Assembly: GCA_024398515.1 (NCBI GenBank)
Contig: JAKSIZ010000001.1
Location: forward strand, 1 to 64,000
Source of the DNA: Bacteroidaceae bacterium
GTDB lineage: Bacteria > Bacteroidota > Bacteroidia > Bacteroidales > Bacteroidaceae
Length of the DNA stretch: 64,000 bases
Reading direction: 5' to 3'
Shown: positions 63,385 through 64,000 of the stretch, piece by piece
Layout of the letters: every line of letters starts with the position of its first letter
Position numbering within the stretch: position 1 is the first letter of the stretch
Program-made: the position numbers and the translations under genes
The notes under the pieces: model-generated
Databases searched by the model: none
What the model saw: the letters and a program-made list of their open reading frames with translations, nothing else
Told to the model about the DNA's origin: nothing

Positions 63385-64000
63385 ATGTATAAAGAATTTC
63401 TAAAAATGATTCCAGAGTTGAGTCTTATCATACTCCTCGTGGTTACATTCATATTGGACTTTGCTTCAAGCAAGAAGGCAGAACGCAAATGGTTCAACCC
63501 AGTTGCATGTCTATTGATGCTCGTTCAAGTAGGTATTTGTCTTTGGACAAGTTACCTTCTTCGTGGCGTGGAACGTGATTTCTATCTCTTTGGCGAGATG
63601 TATGTCACTTCGCAAGCCATCAACCTCATGAAGACGCTGCTTGCTGCTGGCACGGTTATCGTTCTCATCCAAAGCCGTGCTTGGCTCTCACGCCCAGAAC
63701 AGAAGAATAAGGAAGGCGAGTTCTACATGCTCGTGTTCTCTACCCTACTCGGTATGAACATGATGATGTCAGCATCCCATTTCCTCCTCTTCTTCCTTGC
63801 ACTCGAAATGGCTTCCATACCAATGGCATGTCTTGCCGCTCTCGACAAGAAACGTAAGGAAAGTGCCGAGGCTGGTGCCAAGTTCATCCTCACCGCAATC
63901 TTCTCTTCAGGCGTGATGCTCTTCGGTATCAGCATGATCTATGGCGTATGCGGAACACTTTATTTCAACGACGTTGCTGGCAAGATGATAGGCATGGGCG
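63385..64000 (+). CDS. nuoN: NADH-quinone oxidoreductase subunit N (truncated by window edge)
   Basis: The first 205 codons of a frame starting MYKEFLKMIPELSLIILLVV, still open at the right edge. Hydrophobic helices alternate with short loops, and SHFLLFFLALEMASIPMACL is the glutamate helix typical of NuoN. Order after nuoM confirms the identity. It is not a pseudogene; only the window ends. Confidence 0.9.
   Translation, partial: MYKEFLKMIPELSLIILLVVTFILDFASSKKAERKWFNPVACLLMLVQVGICLWTSYLLRGVERDFYLFGEMYVTSQAINLMKTLLAAGTVIVLIQSRAWLSRPEQKNKEGEFYMLVFSTLLGMNMMMSASHFLLFFLALEMASIPMACLAALDKKRKESAEAGAKFILTAIFSSGVMLFGISMIYGVCGTLYFNDVAGKMIGMG

Overview
The window looks like chromosomal DNA from a member of the Bacteroidales, most likely Prevotella-like (Prevotellaceae). 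The support is: two SusC/SusD pairs; many promoters of the Bacteroidetes sigma type (TTTG, about 19 bases, then TAnnTTTG) with little Shine-Dalgarno signal; the serC-serA-DUF1015 cluster; a Nuo operon lacking nuoE, nuoF and nuoG; and secreted proteins with dockerin-like tails. The genus is inferred, not proven.

Layout. 1-2007 is a small defence-like patch: the start of a DUF262 (GmrSD-type) protein, an EcoRI-family adenine methylase, a candidate 6S RNA, and a decayed HigB toxin next to an intact HigA antitoxin. 2034-8626 holds a glycosyltransferase, HflX, a DUF4954 protein and an M16 protease. 8638-14696 holds cardiolipin synthase, an hpt-adk-obgE-tadA nucleotide and ribosome-assembly cluster, and trpS. 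14945-19766 holds serine biosynthesis (serC, serA, DUF1015), a YigZ-family protein and a TIGR01212 radical SAM protein. 20020-24160 holds galactose use (epimerase, galK), a lipoprotein and murB. 24421-30107 holds a lipocalin, a superoxide reductase, a complete HigBA-type pair, recR, a second glycosyltransferase, tRNA-Asp and CcsA.

30109-53978 is on the minus strand and looks like a polysaccharide utilisation locus. In transcription order it is fasciclin lipoprotein, SusC, SusD, fasciclin lipoprotein, then fasciclin lipoprotein, SusC, SusD, and a multidomain secreted glycoside hydrolase. A separately transcribed 1221-residue secreted repeat protein lies upstream. No regulator or periplasmic exo-glycosidase is linked. 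54784-64000 is the nuoABCDHIJKLM operon running into a truncated nuoN at the window edge.

The least explained feature is a family of intergenic elements (five copies, near 10.2, 19.8, 25.6, 40.0 and 54.4 kb). Each has three 17-bp palindromes at an exact 23-bp period. Several copies are flanked by longer inverted arms. One copy has a different palindrome sequence in all three units but keeps the same architecture and arm. A second unexplained signal is an exact 8-bp period of TCGA in some short intergenic gaps.
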